A stretch of DNA of 11,639 nt from Chitinophagaceae bacterium (GTDB lineage: Bacteria; Bacteroidota; Bacteroidia; Chitinophagales; Chitinophagaceae), in contig DMRT01000277.1 of assembly GCA_003455235.1 (NCBI GenBank), positions 1 to 11,639 of the forward strand. The letters run 5' to 3'. The position numbers were made by a program, and so were the translations under genes. The number at the start of each line of letters is the position of its first letter. The first letter of the stretch is position 1. The notes under the pieces are model-generated. The model ran no database searches. It was not told where the DNA came from and saw only the letters and a program-made list of their open reading frames with translations. Positions 1 to 8,161 of the stretch are shown piece by piece.

Positions 1-35
1 GAAAAATTACTACCGTCCTGGCCGGGCATTCAGCT

Positions 36-677
36 TCACATATTTATATCGGTGATGATCTGGTTGGCAATGGCATAGCGGGTAAGATCCGAGTTGGTGG
101 ACAGGTTCAGTTTGTCCATGATCCGGCTGCGGTGTGTGCTTACCGTGGTAAGGGCAATGGAAAGCATTTCGGCCACCTGGCTTACGGTTTTTCCGGAGGC
201 CAGCAGCTTGAATATTTCAAATTCACGGTTTGATAAAAGTTCGTGCGGTTTTTTGGTGGAATCAATGTCGAGGAATTTTTCGGCGATCTCGGGGGTGATG
301 TATTTTTTTCCCAGTGAGATGCGCTGGATGGCAACGATGAGTTCATCCGGTGCCGAGTTCTTGTTGAGATAACCCGAAGCGCCGGCTTTGATCACCCGCA
401 CGGCATACAGTTCTTCGGGATAAATACTGAGAATAAGAACGGGCAGTTCGGGTTTCAGCATTTTTATCTGTTCCAGGGCCTCCAGTCCGCTGCGGCCGGG
501 CATATCCAGGTCGGTGATCACCAGGTCCCAGGGATGCAATGAAACTTCCCTGATCAGGGATCCGGCATCACCCACCTGCTTGATCTCGGCATAGGGATAT
601 TCATCTTTCAGAATCTGGATGATACCCAGCCTTACAAAGCTGTGGTCGTCGGCGAGGATGATGCGTTTCATTTCCAT
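36..677 (-). CDS. NarL/FixJ-type response regulator (receiver + LuxR HTH)
   Basis: 213-residue cytoplasmic DNA-binding response regulator of the two-component type. Residues 4-120 form a receiver domain: acidic pair D10-D11, phospho-acceptor D56 in TDLDMPG, switch residue S84 and conserved K106. Residues 147-205 form a LuxR/GerE helix-turn-helix opening with LSNREFEIFKLLASG and containing the recognition-helix stretch TVSTHRSRIMDKL. Both domains are complete and the length is normal for the family. It starts 12 bp after the stop of the upstream histidine kinase and is almost certainly translated from the same mRNA, so that kinase is its likely phospho-donor. The start may be residue 1 or the second Met at residue 3 (codon 669-671); no Shine-Dalgarno sequence helps choose. 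Target genes cannot be read from the sequence; the peptide-transport cluster upstream on the same strand is a guess. Family call very sure. Confidence 0.96.
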   Translation of the reverse strand: MEMKRIILADDHSFVRLGIIQILKDEYPYAEIKQVGDAGSLIREVSLHPWDLVITDLDMPGRSGLEALEQIKMLKPELPVLILSIYPEELYAVRVIKAGASGYLNKNSAPDELIVAIQRISLGKKYITPEIAEKFLDIDSTKKPHELLSNREFEIFKLLASGKTVSQVAEMLSIALTTVSTHRSRIMDKLNLSTNSDLTRYAIANQIITDINM

Positions 678-689
678 GGCAAACAGGAT

Positions 690-3600
690 TTACGAAATTT
701 TCTTCTTTAAAGGAAGCGCCACCATGATCCGGGTTCCTTTTCCTGGCCCGGATACAATATTAAATTTTCCATTCAGCGAAACCACCCGTTCCCGCATGCC
801 CAGGATACCGAACGATTTCTTTGTTTTTGTCAGTTCCATATCAAACCCCTTTCCGTTGTCTTCTATATTCAGCAGCACATAATCGTCGTCAATGTCCAGC
901 GACACCATTACCTGGCCCGCCTGTGCATAGCGGGTGATGTTGGTAAGCGCTTCCTGGAATACCCGGAAAACACAGGTGGTGATTTCTTCGGCCACCCGGA
1001 TGGGCGTTTCGGTTGCCCGGAAAGTAACGGGCACCGCGGTATTGGCGCTAAACTGCTGGGCCTGCCATTTAAGTGCTTCCAGCAACCCATAGTCATCCAG
1101 TATCACCGGGCGCAGTTCATTCAGTATCCTCCGGATGGATTGGTTACCGCCATCCAGCAGGGCAATTACATTCCTGAGCTTTGTTTTAAACAGGTCATTT
1201 TCCGGAGGGGTTTTTTTATCGATCCATGCCACGTCCATTTTAATGGCAGTAAGCTGCTGACCCAGTTCATCATGTATCTCACGCCCGATGCGTTTTCGCT
1301 CTTCTTCCCGTATGTTCAGCAGGTGGGCGGTAAGCTGGCGTAGTTTCTCCGATGTTTCTTCCATTTCCTTCTCGGCTTTTTTACGTTCGGTGATGTCGGT
1401 GGTGGTTCCCACGTATCCTACAATGTTTCCTTCGGCATCCCGTTCGGGAATGGCCTGGCCAATTACCCAAGCAATACTGCCGTTGGGCCGTACAAAGCGG
1501 TATTCCGAAACAGATACTTCTTTTTTCTGCGTGGCTTCTTCCCAGCCCTGGCGTAAACGGTCCTTATCATTTTCATGTACGGCATTAAACCATCCGTTGC
1601 CCATCGCTTCATCGTATGTGATGCCTGCTATCTGGCACCAGCGGGGGTTCACATACGTGGTGTACCCGCCGGCATCGGTATGAAAAATACCCACCGGTGA
1701 TACTTCAGCCAGGGTTTGATAACGGCGTTCACTTTCGAGCACAGCAATCTCGGCGTTTTTTCGCATGGATTCCTTTTCAATCACTTCCAGGGCAAAAGCC
1801 ACATCGCCGGTTGCTTCCTGCAGCAGGGCTACTTCGCTTTCATCAAAAAAGTTTTTGGTGGGAGCATAAAAGGAAAAGGCACCAATCACTTTTCCGAATT
1901 TGATAATGGGCAGCGCCATGGAAGACAGGTATCCCCGGCTATGTGCTGCTTCCTTCCAGGGAAGCATCTGCGGGTCATTCTCAATATCATTGCAGATATG
2001 ATATTTTCCTTCCCGGATTGCTTTGCCTGTGGGTCCCATGCCTTCGGGAATTTCTTTGATGGAAATGGGTTTTATTTCTGCGAGATAATTATCACTTTGT
2101 CCTGCATGCACCACGGGCACCACGGTGCCGCTTTTTTCATCCAGCAGTCCGATCCAGGCCAGGCTGAATTTTCCAAGTTCCACCGCAATGCGGCAGGCTT
2201 CCTTAAACAACGTGTCCTGGTTGGTGGTGCGTACAATCATCTGGTTCACCTGGCTGATAAAAAAGTAAAGCCGGTTTGCTTTGAGTATTTTCAGTTCGGC
2301 TTTTTTGCGTTCGGAAATGTCTTTTATAAAAACAGAAATCCCTTCGGGAGACGGGTATACATAATTTTCGTACCAGAGATTGAGTGGCTCAAAATAATCT
2401 TCGTTGTGCAGGTAACGCTGCTCTTGCATGGCCTGGTGAAAAAGCTGGTAGGTGGGCGACCCGATGGCTTCGGGAAATTCCTCCCATATGGTTTTACCGA
2501 CGAACGACTCCGGATCACGGCCGGTTAATTTGCCCAGGGCTTTGTTGGCATAAATATACCGCCAGTTTTTATCCAGGGCGATGAATGAATCGGAGATCCG
2601 TTCAATCAGGAGCCGGTACTTTTCTTCACTGGTACGCAGTTCCTGCTCGGCCTTCTGGCGTTCGGTAATGTCGCGAATAAATGCGGTAAAAGATGTTTTT
2701 CCTTCGTGCACAATAGGGATGATGGTGAGCTCAATGGGAAATCCGGCACCCGATCTTTTTACAGCATCAATTTCCATCAGTTTGTTAAGCACAGGCCCTT
2801 CGCCGGTGGCTAAAAAATGGGCTATTCCTTTTTTATGCATTTCCCGGTATTTCTCCGGGATGATGGTGTCGGAAAGCATTTTCCCTGTTATCTCTTTTTC
2901 GCTCCAGCCGAATATTTTTTCTGCCTGCGGGTTCCAGGATTGCACAGCGCCGGTATCGTCAATGCTGATGATGGCATCCAATGCTGAGTTCATGATCATC
3001 CTTCTTTTTTCTTCGCTGATGCGCAGGGTTTCTTCGGCGGTTTTTTTGAGGGTGATGTCGTGAAAGAAAACAGACAAGCCGCCGGGCGATGGATAGATAT
3101 GATTTTCAAACCAGAGATTGGATGCGGGATGATGCGACTCAAGATACATATACTGCTGCGTTCTCATGGCTTCCTGCAGCACCATGAAAGAAGGCCGTTC
3201 TTTTGCTTCTGGAAATAATTCCCAGATCTGGTTGCCGATCAGTTCGGCGGGTGGCCGGTTGAATATTTCCCCGGCTTTTTTATTCACGTAGGTAAAATTC
3301 CAGTTCTTATCAAAGGATACAAATGCATCGGTAATACGTTCGAAAGTGTCGGACAATACCTGTTTGGAATGCGACAGTTCCCTTGTCCGTTCCAGCACCC
3401 GGTCTTCCAGGTCTTCGTTAAGCCGTGCCAGTTCGGCAGCGGCTTTCTTTTTTTCTGAATATTCCGACCGGATACGCTGTACAAAAACCCCCAGCAGCAA
3501 TAAAATGCCGATAACCGCCGAACTGAGGATGGTGTTTAAGTTCCTGGCTTTCTCTTCGTTTTTTTCCTTGCGGGAAATCAACAAGTCATTTTCCACATTT

Positions 3601-4088
3601 CGGATGGTATCAACAAAACGACGTACCTGCTCGGATAACAGCCGCCCCCGCCCGGTGCGAACTATTTCCATAGCGGCCCCTGCTCCCTGCTCGTTGTATA
3701 CGTGAATGTTGTTATCGGAAAAACGGATGCGGTTGCCGGCGTGCACAAAAAGCGAATCAACCATCTGCTGTTGTGAAGGAGTACCTGAAGTAAGTTCTTT
3801 GAGTTTCTGCAACTCTTCCTCCGTACGTTTTTTGGAGCGCTCCACCTGGTCGAGGAATGCCTTTTGCCCGGTAAGTACATAACCCCGGGAACCGGATTCA
3901 TTATCCTTTACGGAAGAAAGCAGGCTTTCGGCATGTACCAGCACGTCGTTAGTATGTGAAACCAGCCTGGCGGCTTTGTCCACCTGCCTCGTTTCGGCGA
4001 TGGATATACCAATCACCGTTGCTATAGAAAGCAGCAGTAAAACAATGGTAGCCACCATTATCTTATCCGTTGTGAGTTTCCTCATCAT
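690..4088 (-). CDS. Membrane CHASE3/multi-PAS/GAF sensor histidine kinase (HisKA_3 type)
   Basis: 1132-residue sensor kinase. In order: TM1 at about 10-31; a periplasmic CHASE3-like domain at about 35-175 with the typical NESGSRGYVLTG stretch; TM2 at about 184-206; a coiled linker; PAS1 (about 241-350); PAS2 (about 357-478); PAS3 (about 485-600); GAF (about 604-772); PAS4 (about 778-905); and a NarX/DegS-type transmitter. The phospho-acceptor is H939 in REIHDELGQQ, within a HisKA_3 dimerisation segment. The ATPase part has an N-box (N1050 in EALTNITRYA), a G1 box DNGKGFD (1077-1083) and a G2 box FGILGMRER. All PAS domains end in DI[TS]-x-[RK]K linkers. The kinase is complete and should autophosphorylate and pass phosphate to the regulator gene 12 bp downstream. 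The PAS and GAF ligands are unknown; the HisKA_3 class is the usual partner of NarL-type regulators. The start could also be Met 2. Its 325-bp leader holds repeats described separately. Confidence 0.96.
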   Translation of the reverse strand: MMRKLTTDKIMVATIVLLLLSIATVIGISIAETRQVDKAARLVSHTNDVLVHAESLLSSVKDNESGSRGYVLTGQKAFLDQVERSKKRTEEELQKLKELTSGTPSQQQMVDSLFVHAGNRIRFSDNNIHVYNEQGAGAAMEIVRTGRGRLLSEQVRRFVDTIRNVENDLLISRKEKNEEKARNLNTILSSAVIGILLLLGVFVQRIRSEYSEKKKAAAELARLNEDLEDRVLERTRELSHSKQVLSDTFERITDAFVSFDKNWNFTYVNKKAGEIFNRPPAELIGNQIWELFPEAKERPSFMVLQEAMRTQQYMYLESHHPASNLWFENHIYPSPGGLSVFFHDITLKKTAEETLRISEEKRRMIMNSALDAIISIDDTGAVQSWNPQAEKIFGWSEKEITGKMLSDTIIPEKYREMHKKGIAHFLATGEGPVLNKLMEIDAVKRSGAGFPIELTIIPIVHEGKTSFTAFIRDITERQKAEQELRTSEEKYRLLIERISDSFIALDKNWRYIYANKALGKLTGRDPESFVGKTIWEEFPEAIGSPTYQLFHQAMQEQRYLHNEDYFEPLNLWYENYVYPSPEGISVFIKDISERKKAELKILKANRLYFFISQVNQMIVRTTNQDTLFKEACRIAVELGKFSLAWIGLLDEKSGTVVPVVHAGQSDNYLAEIKPISIKEIPEGMGPTGKAIREGKYHICNDIENDPQMLPWKEAAHSRGYLSSMALPIIKFGKVIGAFSFYAPTKNFFDESEVALLQEATGDVAFALEVIEKESMRKNAEIAVLESERRYQTLAEVSPVGIFHTDAGGYTTYVNPRWCQIAGITYDEAMGNGWFNAVHENDKDRLRQGWEEATQKKEVSVSEYRFVRPNGSIAWVIGQAIPERDAEGNIVGYVGTTTDITERKKAEKEMEETSEKLRQLTAHLLNIREEERKRIGREIHDELGQQLTAIKMDVAWIDKKTPPENDLFKTKLRNVIALLDGGNQSIRRILNELRPVILDDYGLLEALKWQAQQFSANTAVPVTFRATETPIRVAEEITTCVFRVFQEALTNITRYAQAGQVMVSLDIDDDYVLLNIEDNGKGFDMELTKTKKSFGILGMRERVVSLNGKFNIVSGPGKGTRIMVALPLKKKIS

Positions 4089-4174
4089 AAATAAAACTTC
4101 TTAATGCGCCAATCAGGGTTGGTGCAGAGAGGGACGGCAGACGCAGAATTTTCTGATGCAGTGAGTACTATGTA

Positions 4175-4198
4175 ATTTAAGAATAAAAATCCTTAAAT
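4175..4198. repeat. AT-rich inverted repeat upstream of the sensor kinase
   Basis: The 7-mer ATTTAAG (4175-4181) and its exact reverse complement CTTAAAT (4192-4198) are separated by 10 A-rich bases. It lies about 87-113 bp upstream of the kinase start. The half-site spacing of about 17 bp centre to centre would suit a dimeric regulator bound on one DNA face, but in AT-rich intergenic DNA a match of this length can arise by chance. No regulator can be assigned. Confidence 0.35.
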
Positions 4199-4220
4199 CC
4201 AATCTTTGTAGTAGCAAGTT

Positions 4221-4336
4221 GTGTCCTATTGTGAACCACAAATTGTCGCTGTTCATCGGAACAGGACATGAAAAGAGTTTGATAAAACCTATGTTCCCTA
4301 TTGTGCCTGAGTGGTTCAAATTTTACATTAGGACAC
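4221..4336. repeat. 116-bp imperfect inverted-repeat element (possible dispersed intergenic repeat)
   Basis: The element begins with GTGTCCTATTGTGAACCAC (4221-4239) and ends with GTGGTTC (4311-4317) and TAGGACAC (4329-4336). The right arm reverse-complements to GTGTCCTA, then about 11 extra or changed bases, then GAACCAC, so both tips of each arm match and the right arm is 7 bp longer. Inside is a perfect 6-bp stem with a 4-base loop (CTGTTC-ATCG-GAACAG, 4249-4264). The 9-mer CCTATTGTG occurs twice in direct orientation (4225-4233 and 4297-4305). Read on the minus strand, the right part is a degenerate run of ACCACTCAGG, CACAATAGG and GAACATAGG units. That resembles, from memory, the AACCAC...ACA..AGG class of dispersed intergenic repeats. 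No transposase is encoded. Confidence 0.5.
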
Positions 4337-4413
4337 AGCCTGGTAGCAGGGTTCCAACTGTTAAAAGAGGCGATACTGGCTTACATGCATGGGCAGGGAT
4401 TTACCGACTATCA

Positions 4414-6051
4414 TTAATTCAATCCTTTTTCCTTCATGATGCGGTTCAGCCAGCGCAGCATGGCAAAGATGATAAAGGTAGCCAGCATCAGCAGTGCAAA
4501 GTTCACCCAGAAGAAATTGGCTTTGTGTTCGTACCCGTCCCACAGGGTGGCCAGGAGGCCGGAGAGTTTATTACCAATGGAGGTGGATACAAACCAGCCG
4601 CCCATCATCAGGGAGGTAATGCGGACAGGACTTAATTTGGAAACAACCGATAATCCCATCGGGCTGAGTAATAATTCACCGATGGTGATCACTCCGTATG
4701 TGCCGATGAGCCACCACACGCTTGCTTTTTCTGTGCCGTTGCCCGACACATGCACGGCGGCCACCATTACCAGTACCGACAGGGCAGAGAAGAGCAGGCC
4801 GAATGCAATCTTGGTGGGGGTGGAAGGCTCCTTTCCTTTCCTGCGCAAAAAAGCGAAAAAAGCGATGACCGCCGGTGTGAGCAGGATGACCCAGCCGGGA
4901 TTGATGGATTGCGTGAGGGGAGTTGACCATAATGTGGCATCCGTATTCTCAGCAGGAAGTTCATCAGGCCGCACATTTTTAAAATAAGAAGGGTAATTGT
5001 ATTCCTTCAGTACCACACCATCTTTTTTCTGGATGCGGAACTGGTTATCATACAGCACCACCGAATCTTTTTTGTAGGCTTTCTTTTCAGCCAGTTTTAC
5101 GCCGCTGATGATTTCAGCTGCTTCGCCGGTAAGGTGACGGTTGGTATAATTATCTGCCCAGATGGTGAGCGCCGTTCCATTCTGTTTGAACACGGCCCAG
5201 AATAATACCACCGCTGCAAAGATGGCAAGCAGGGCGGCAATGGGCCGCTTGTCGGCTTTCTCTGCCCGGAAATAAAGAGAAGAATAAAAATAGATCACCG
5301 GTATGCACGCAAAAATGAATGCATCGTTGCTGTCTGATTGAAAAATATTTCCCGGTATCATCCAGCCCAGAATGCCGGCAATGAGGGAAGGAAATAATAT
5401 GGTAAGAACAATTCTTGAAAAAGGCATGTCTTCCCTGGTCATTGGTTTGCGCACATCACCGGATGTATAATGCCGGTTGCCTGCCATGAAAATGATTACG
5501 CCCAGGAACATCCCGATGCCCGCAGCCACAAAGGCATATTTCCATCCCCAGATGATGATGATGGCAGCGCTGAAGAAATTGCAGATGAAGGCTCCTACAT
5601 TGATGCCCATGTAAAAAATATTATAGCCCTCGTCTTTTCTTTTTTGAAACTCCGGTGTGGAATATAAATTGCCCAGCAGGGTGGAGATATTCGGTTTAAA
5701 GAAGCCATTGCCTACAATCACCAGCGTCATGGAAAGATACAGCATCGGCAGGCTGTGAACGGCCATCAGGCAATAGCCGGCACCCATCATCAGTCCGCCG
5801 GCAACAATGGAACGCCGGTAACCGAAATACCGGTCGGCCAGCAAGCCACCCAGAAAGGGGGTAAGAAATACCAGGGCAATAAAAGTGCCGTATAGATCAG
5901 ATGCTTCGGTATTGGTCATGGCAAAACCATGTTCCACATTTTTCAGGTACAGCAAAAAAATGCCGATCATGAGGTAATAGCCGAAGCGTTCCCACATTTC
6001 GGAAAAGAACAGGTAGGGGAGTGCTTTCGGGTGTTTGGCGGTATTGCTCAT
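4414..6051 (-). CDS. POT/PTR2-family peptide:proton symporter (POT-B)
   Basis: 545-residue inner-membrane transporter of the proton-dependent oligopeptide family, expected to import di- and tripeptides with protons. It carries the family's E18-x-x-E21-R22-F23 motif in TM1, the substrate-site Lys (K119 in GNGFFKPNIS, TM4), the FYMGINVGAF signature (147-156) and E459 in TM10 (GELLLSP). TM7 reads VFKQNGTALTIWAD, so the acidic residue known from some POT proteins is replaced by K289. About 75 residues (305-382) separate TM7 and TM8, where many bacterial relatives have about 15; topology puts this loop in the periplasm. It starts 32 bp after the OPT gene and is probably co-transcribed with it; the start follows an A-rich leader (AAATAAACAAGC) without a Shine-Dalgarno. 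It is a clear paralogue of the POT gene at 8162-9811. Family sure; exact substrate unknown. Confidence 0.95.
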   Translation of the reverse strand: MSNTAKHPKALPYLFFSEMWERFGYYLMIGIFLLYLKNVEHGFAMTNTEASDLYGTFIALVFLTPFLGGLLADRYFGYRRSIVAGGLMMGAGYCLMAVHSLPMLYLSMTLVIVGNGFFKPNISTLLGNLYSTPEFQKRKDEGYNIFYMGINVGAFICNFFSAAIIIIWGWKYAFVAAGIGMFLGVIIFMAGNRHYTSGDVRKPMTREDMPFSRIVLTILFPSLIAGILGWMIPGNIFQSDSNDAFIFACIPVIYFYSSLYFRAEKADKRPIAALLAIFAAVVLFWAVFKQNGTALTIWADNYTNRHLTGEAAEIISGVKLAEKKAYKKDSVVLYDNQFRIQKKDGVVLKEYNYPSYFKNVRPDELPAENTDATLWSTPLTQSINPGWVILLTPAVIAFFAFLRRKGKEPSTPTKIAFGLLFSALSVLVMVAAVHVSGNGTEKASVWWLIGTYGVITIGELLLSPMGLSVVSKLSPVRITSLMMGGWFVSTSIGNKLSGLLATLWDGYEHKANFFWVNFALLMLATFIIFAMLRWLNRIMKEKGLN

Positions 6052-6083
6052 GCTTGTTTATTTAGTGTGCTGTGTAATGCGGA

Positions 6084-8081
6084 TTAATCTTTGCGTTTGC
6101 TCATGGCTACCCGGTACAGGGTGTATCCCATGGCGGCAAAACAGATCACACCAAACCACTGGTAACCGGCATTGCCCAGCCCCGAGGATATGCTGTGCTC
6201 CAGGCTGATGGCATCCAGTCCTTTTTCGAATGGAACTTTCAGAATGGCATACAGTACACCGGCCAATGCACCACCTGCTACCAGCCCGGTGGCAAAGAGG
6301 TTCCCTTTGCGCAGGTCTTCTTCATCGTCTTTATCGCCTTTGTATCGTTTATCAACCAGTCCGCGGATGGCACCGCCGATGAAGATGGGCAGGGTGGTGG
6401 ATAAAGGGAGGTAGGCGCCTACGGCAAAGCTCAGCGCCTTGATGCCGCACAGCTCCATGAAGATGGCAATGAACACGCCCACCAGTACAAAGTTCCAGTC
6501 GAGGCTATGTCCCATAATCCCTTTAATCAGCGTGGCCATGAGTGTTGCCTGCGGAGCAGCGTATTCTTCACCGATGGCATGCTGGATACCCTGTGCCGCC
6601 AGTTTGCTGGTGGGCGTATCCATGTATTTGATGGTGAAACCTACTACAATGGCCGACACAACGGCGCCCACAAACAACGATATCTGCTGGTACACGGGCG
6701 TGGCGCCTACAATGTACCCTGTTTTCAGATCCTGTGAGGTTGCACCGGCATTGGCGGCAGCCACACAAATCATACCTCCTACCACCAGGGCCATAGGCTC
6801 GTAAGCCTTGCCGCTCCAGCCAACGCCAAGGAAAACAAGGCAGGTCGCCATAATGGTGGCGATGGTCATTCCGGATATAGGATTATTTGAAGAACCGATT
6901 AATCCCACAATACGGGATGAAACGGTTACGAAGAAGGCGCCGAAGATCACAATAAGTACACCGAGCAGTAATTTGCTAACGATGCCCTGCCCGGGGATCA
7001 TCGGCAACAAAGCAACGATGGCCACCAGGGCCAGGCTTCCATATAATACCCATTTGATGTTAAGGTCTCTTTCGGTACGGGAAACAACTGAGTCGCTCCC
7101 GGAATTTTTAACGCTCCCGATGCTTTCTTTAAAAGAAGAAACGATGGTGGGAATGGTTTTAATGAGGGTGATGAATCCTCCTGCCGCTACGGCGCCGGCG
7201 CCTATCTGGCGTATGTAGGCACGGTAGATGGCTTCGGAAGGATTTCCAAAAGTATGTGCGGCCGCATCCCACCCGTATTTGGCAGGTTTTAATCCCAGCT
7301 TGGTGAGTTGGTCGAAAATAACATCCGACGGCACCAGCGATGCCAGCAACGGGATCAGCACAAAGGCACTCATCACACCTCCCGCTACCAGGATACCTGA
7401 TATACGCGGACCGATAATATAACCCACACCCATGTATTCGGGTGTAATCTCTCCATGAACCCTTGCTGCCGGAAATGCTTTGTGATACATCTTAGTAGCA
7501 TATTCCGGAACCTCGGCAATCACATGAAATATCTTTTGCAGAACGGCATATGCCAGGGCAAAGCCCATTCCCATAAAGGCGGTTTTGGCAAGGTCGCCGC
7601 CTTTTTCGCCGGCTTTTAGCACCGAGGCGCAGGCGGTTCCTTCGGGGTAAGGAAGCGTACCATGTTCTTTTACGATGAGCGAACGGCGCAGAGGCACCAT
7701 CATCAGCGTGCCCAGCATACCGCCGAACATGGCAATGATCATAATGGTGATATAATTAAAGTAATCGGCGCTGGTGGGATCCGATAAGAACAGAAACCCC
7801 GGCAGGGTGAACACCACACCGGCGGCGATGCTTTCACCGGCGCTGCCCGTGGTTTGAATGATGTTGTTCTCAAGGATGGTGGTTTTAAAAATCTTCCTGC
7901 CCAGCGAGATGGCAATCACAGCAATGGGAATGGAAGCAGAAACGGTTAACCCGGCTTTCAGGGCCAGGTAAACCGTGGCCATTCCGAAGATGACGCCGAA
8001 GATGGAACCCAGCAACACAGATTTGAGCGTAAACTCTTTGATCTTCATGTCGGCGGGAATAAAGGGCTGAAAGTTGGACAT
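6084..8081 (-). CDS. OPT-superfamily oligopeptide transporter
   Basis: 665-residue polytopic membrane protein of the OPT superfamily (bacterial EspB/YitP-like branch), normal in length for bacterial members. Family-typical stretches are [19 protein letters not shown] (about 38-56), [13 protein letters not shown] (72-84), [10 protein letters not shown] (141-150) and repeated glycine-rich membrane segments to the C-terminus. I count roughly 15-16 hydrophobic segments. The longest polar loops lie at about 318-345 and 575-590 ([17 protein letters not shown]). OPT proteins are proton-coupled importers of small peptides or peptide-like metal chelates. The two POT neighbours favour peptides, but a metal-siderophore substrate is not excluded. 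The start ATG lies about 25 nt downstream of a strong terminator that ends the preceding POT gene, and the leader between them shows no obvious promoter. The gene ends 32 bp before the next POT gene. Confidence 0.94.
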   Translation of the reverse strand: MSNFQPFIPADMKIKEFTLKSVLLGSIFGVIFGMATVYLALKAGLTVSASIPIAVIAISLGRKIFKTTILENNIIQTTGSAGESIAAGVVFTLPGFLFLSDPTSADYFNYITIMIIAMFGGMLGTLMMVPLRRSLIVKEHGTLPYPEGTACASVLKAGEKGGDLAKTAFMGMGFALAYAVLQKIFHVIAEVPEYATKMYHKAFPAARVHGEITPEYMGVGYIIGPRISGILVAGGVMSAFVLIPLLASLVPSDVIFDQLTKLGLKPAKYGWDAAAHTFGNPSEAIYRAYIRQIGAGAVAAGGFITLIKTIPTIVSSFKESIGSVKNSGSDSVVSRTERDLNIKWVLYGSLALVAIVALLPMIPGQGIVSKLLLGVLIVIFGAFFVTVSSRIVGLIGSSNNPISGMTIATIMATCLVFLGVGWSGKAYEPMALVVGGMICVAAANAGATSQDLKTGYIVGATPVYQQISLFVGAVVSAIVVGFTIKYMDTPTSKLAAQGIQHAIGEEYAAPQATLMATLIKGIMGHSLDWNFVLVGVFIAIFMELCGIKALSFAVGAYLPLSTTLPIFIGGAIRGLVDKRYKGDKDDEEDLRKGNLFATGLVAGGALAGVLYAILKVPFEKGLDAISLEHSISSGLGNAGYQWFGVICFAAMGYTLYRVAMSKRKD

Positions 8082-8103
8082 AGCAAGTTGTTTTGAAACA
8101 GGA

Positions 8104-8141
8104 AGATAAATAAAAAGGCGATACAGAACCGTACCGCCTTT
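8104..8141 (-). terminator. Intrinsic terminator after POT-A, just upstream of OPT
   Basis: On the minus strand an 11-bp stem (AAAGGCGGTAC pairing with GTATCGCCTTT, one G-U pair) closes a 6-base loop GGTTCT and runs into TTTTTATTTATC. In plus coordinates the stem is 8114-8124 with 8131-8141, and the U-tract follows down to about 8104. It begins about 20 bp after the POT-A stop and ends about 23 bp before the OPT start codon. Stem strength and U-tract are typical of a rho-independent terminator. Its place inside a same-strand gene cluster suggests a transcript end or partial attenuation. Confidence 0.85.
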
Positions 8142-8161
8142 GAAAGAGATTGCATGATTGG

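Larger units (their letters stand above)
4089..4413. other. Intergenic region between POT-B and the sensor kinase
   Basis: 325 bp with no convincing gene. From the kinase side it holds a small imperfect stem (4106-4112 with 4119-4125; on the kinase mRNA one A-C mismatch in seven pairs) about 18 nt before the kinase start. Next come an AT-rich inverted repeat (4175-4198) and a 116-bp repeat-like element (4221-4336). I saw no intrinsic terminator behind POT-B, so read-through from the transporters into the kinase is possible. I also saw no good Bacteroidota -33/-7 promoter (TTTG / TAnnTTTG) on the minus strand. Short open frames here lack family resemblance and cross the repeat. Confidence 0.6.

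Noticed and set aside
1..35. Terminator downstream of the response regulator
   Set aside because: The 35 bp visible contain only a 3-bp CCG/CGG pairing and a short T run on the minus strand, too weak to support a call.
1716..2528. A 270-codon open frame on the plus strand inside the sensor kinase gene
   Set aside because: It is antisense to the GAF and PAS3 region, whose minus-strand product is clearly homologous to known domains. The plus-strand product is rich in Phe, His, Gly and Cys without any recognisable motif.
4113..4319. Minus-strand 68-codon frame in the POT-B/kinase spacer
   Set aside because: It lies mostly in the repeat element and the AT-rich leader, has no ribosome-binding context, and its product (Cys, His and Leu scattered) looks random.
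4221..4336. Integron attC site or a complete insertion sequence
   Set aside because: The ends do not show a convincing GTTRRRY/RYYYAAC core pair and no transposase or integrase frame is present, so I call it only a repeat-like element.
4219..4635. Plus-strand 138-codon open frame starting in the intergenic repeat and running into the POT-B gene
   Set aside because: It begins within the inverted-repeat element and continues antisense to the conserved POT-B C-terminus. The product has no family features; best explained by chance.
4436..4987. 183-codon plus-strand frame within POT-B
   Set aside because: Antisense shadow of a strongly conserved transporter; the translation shows no motif.
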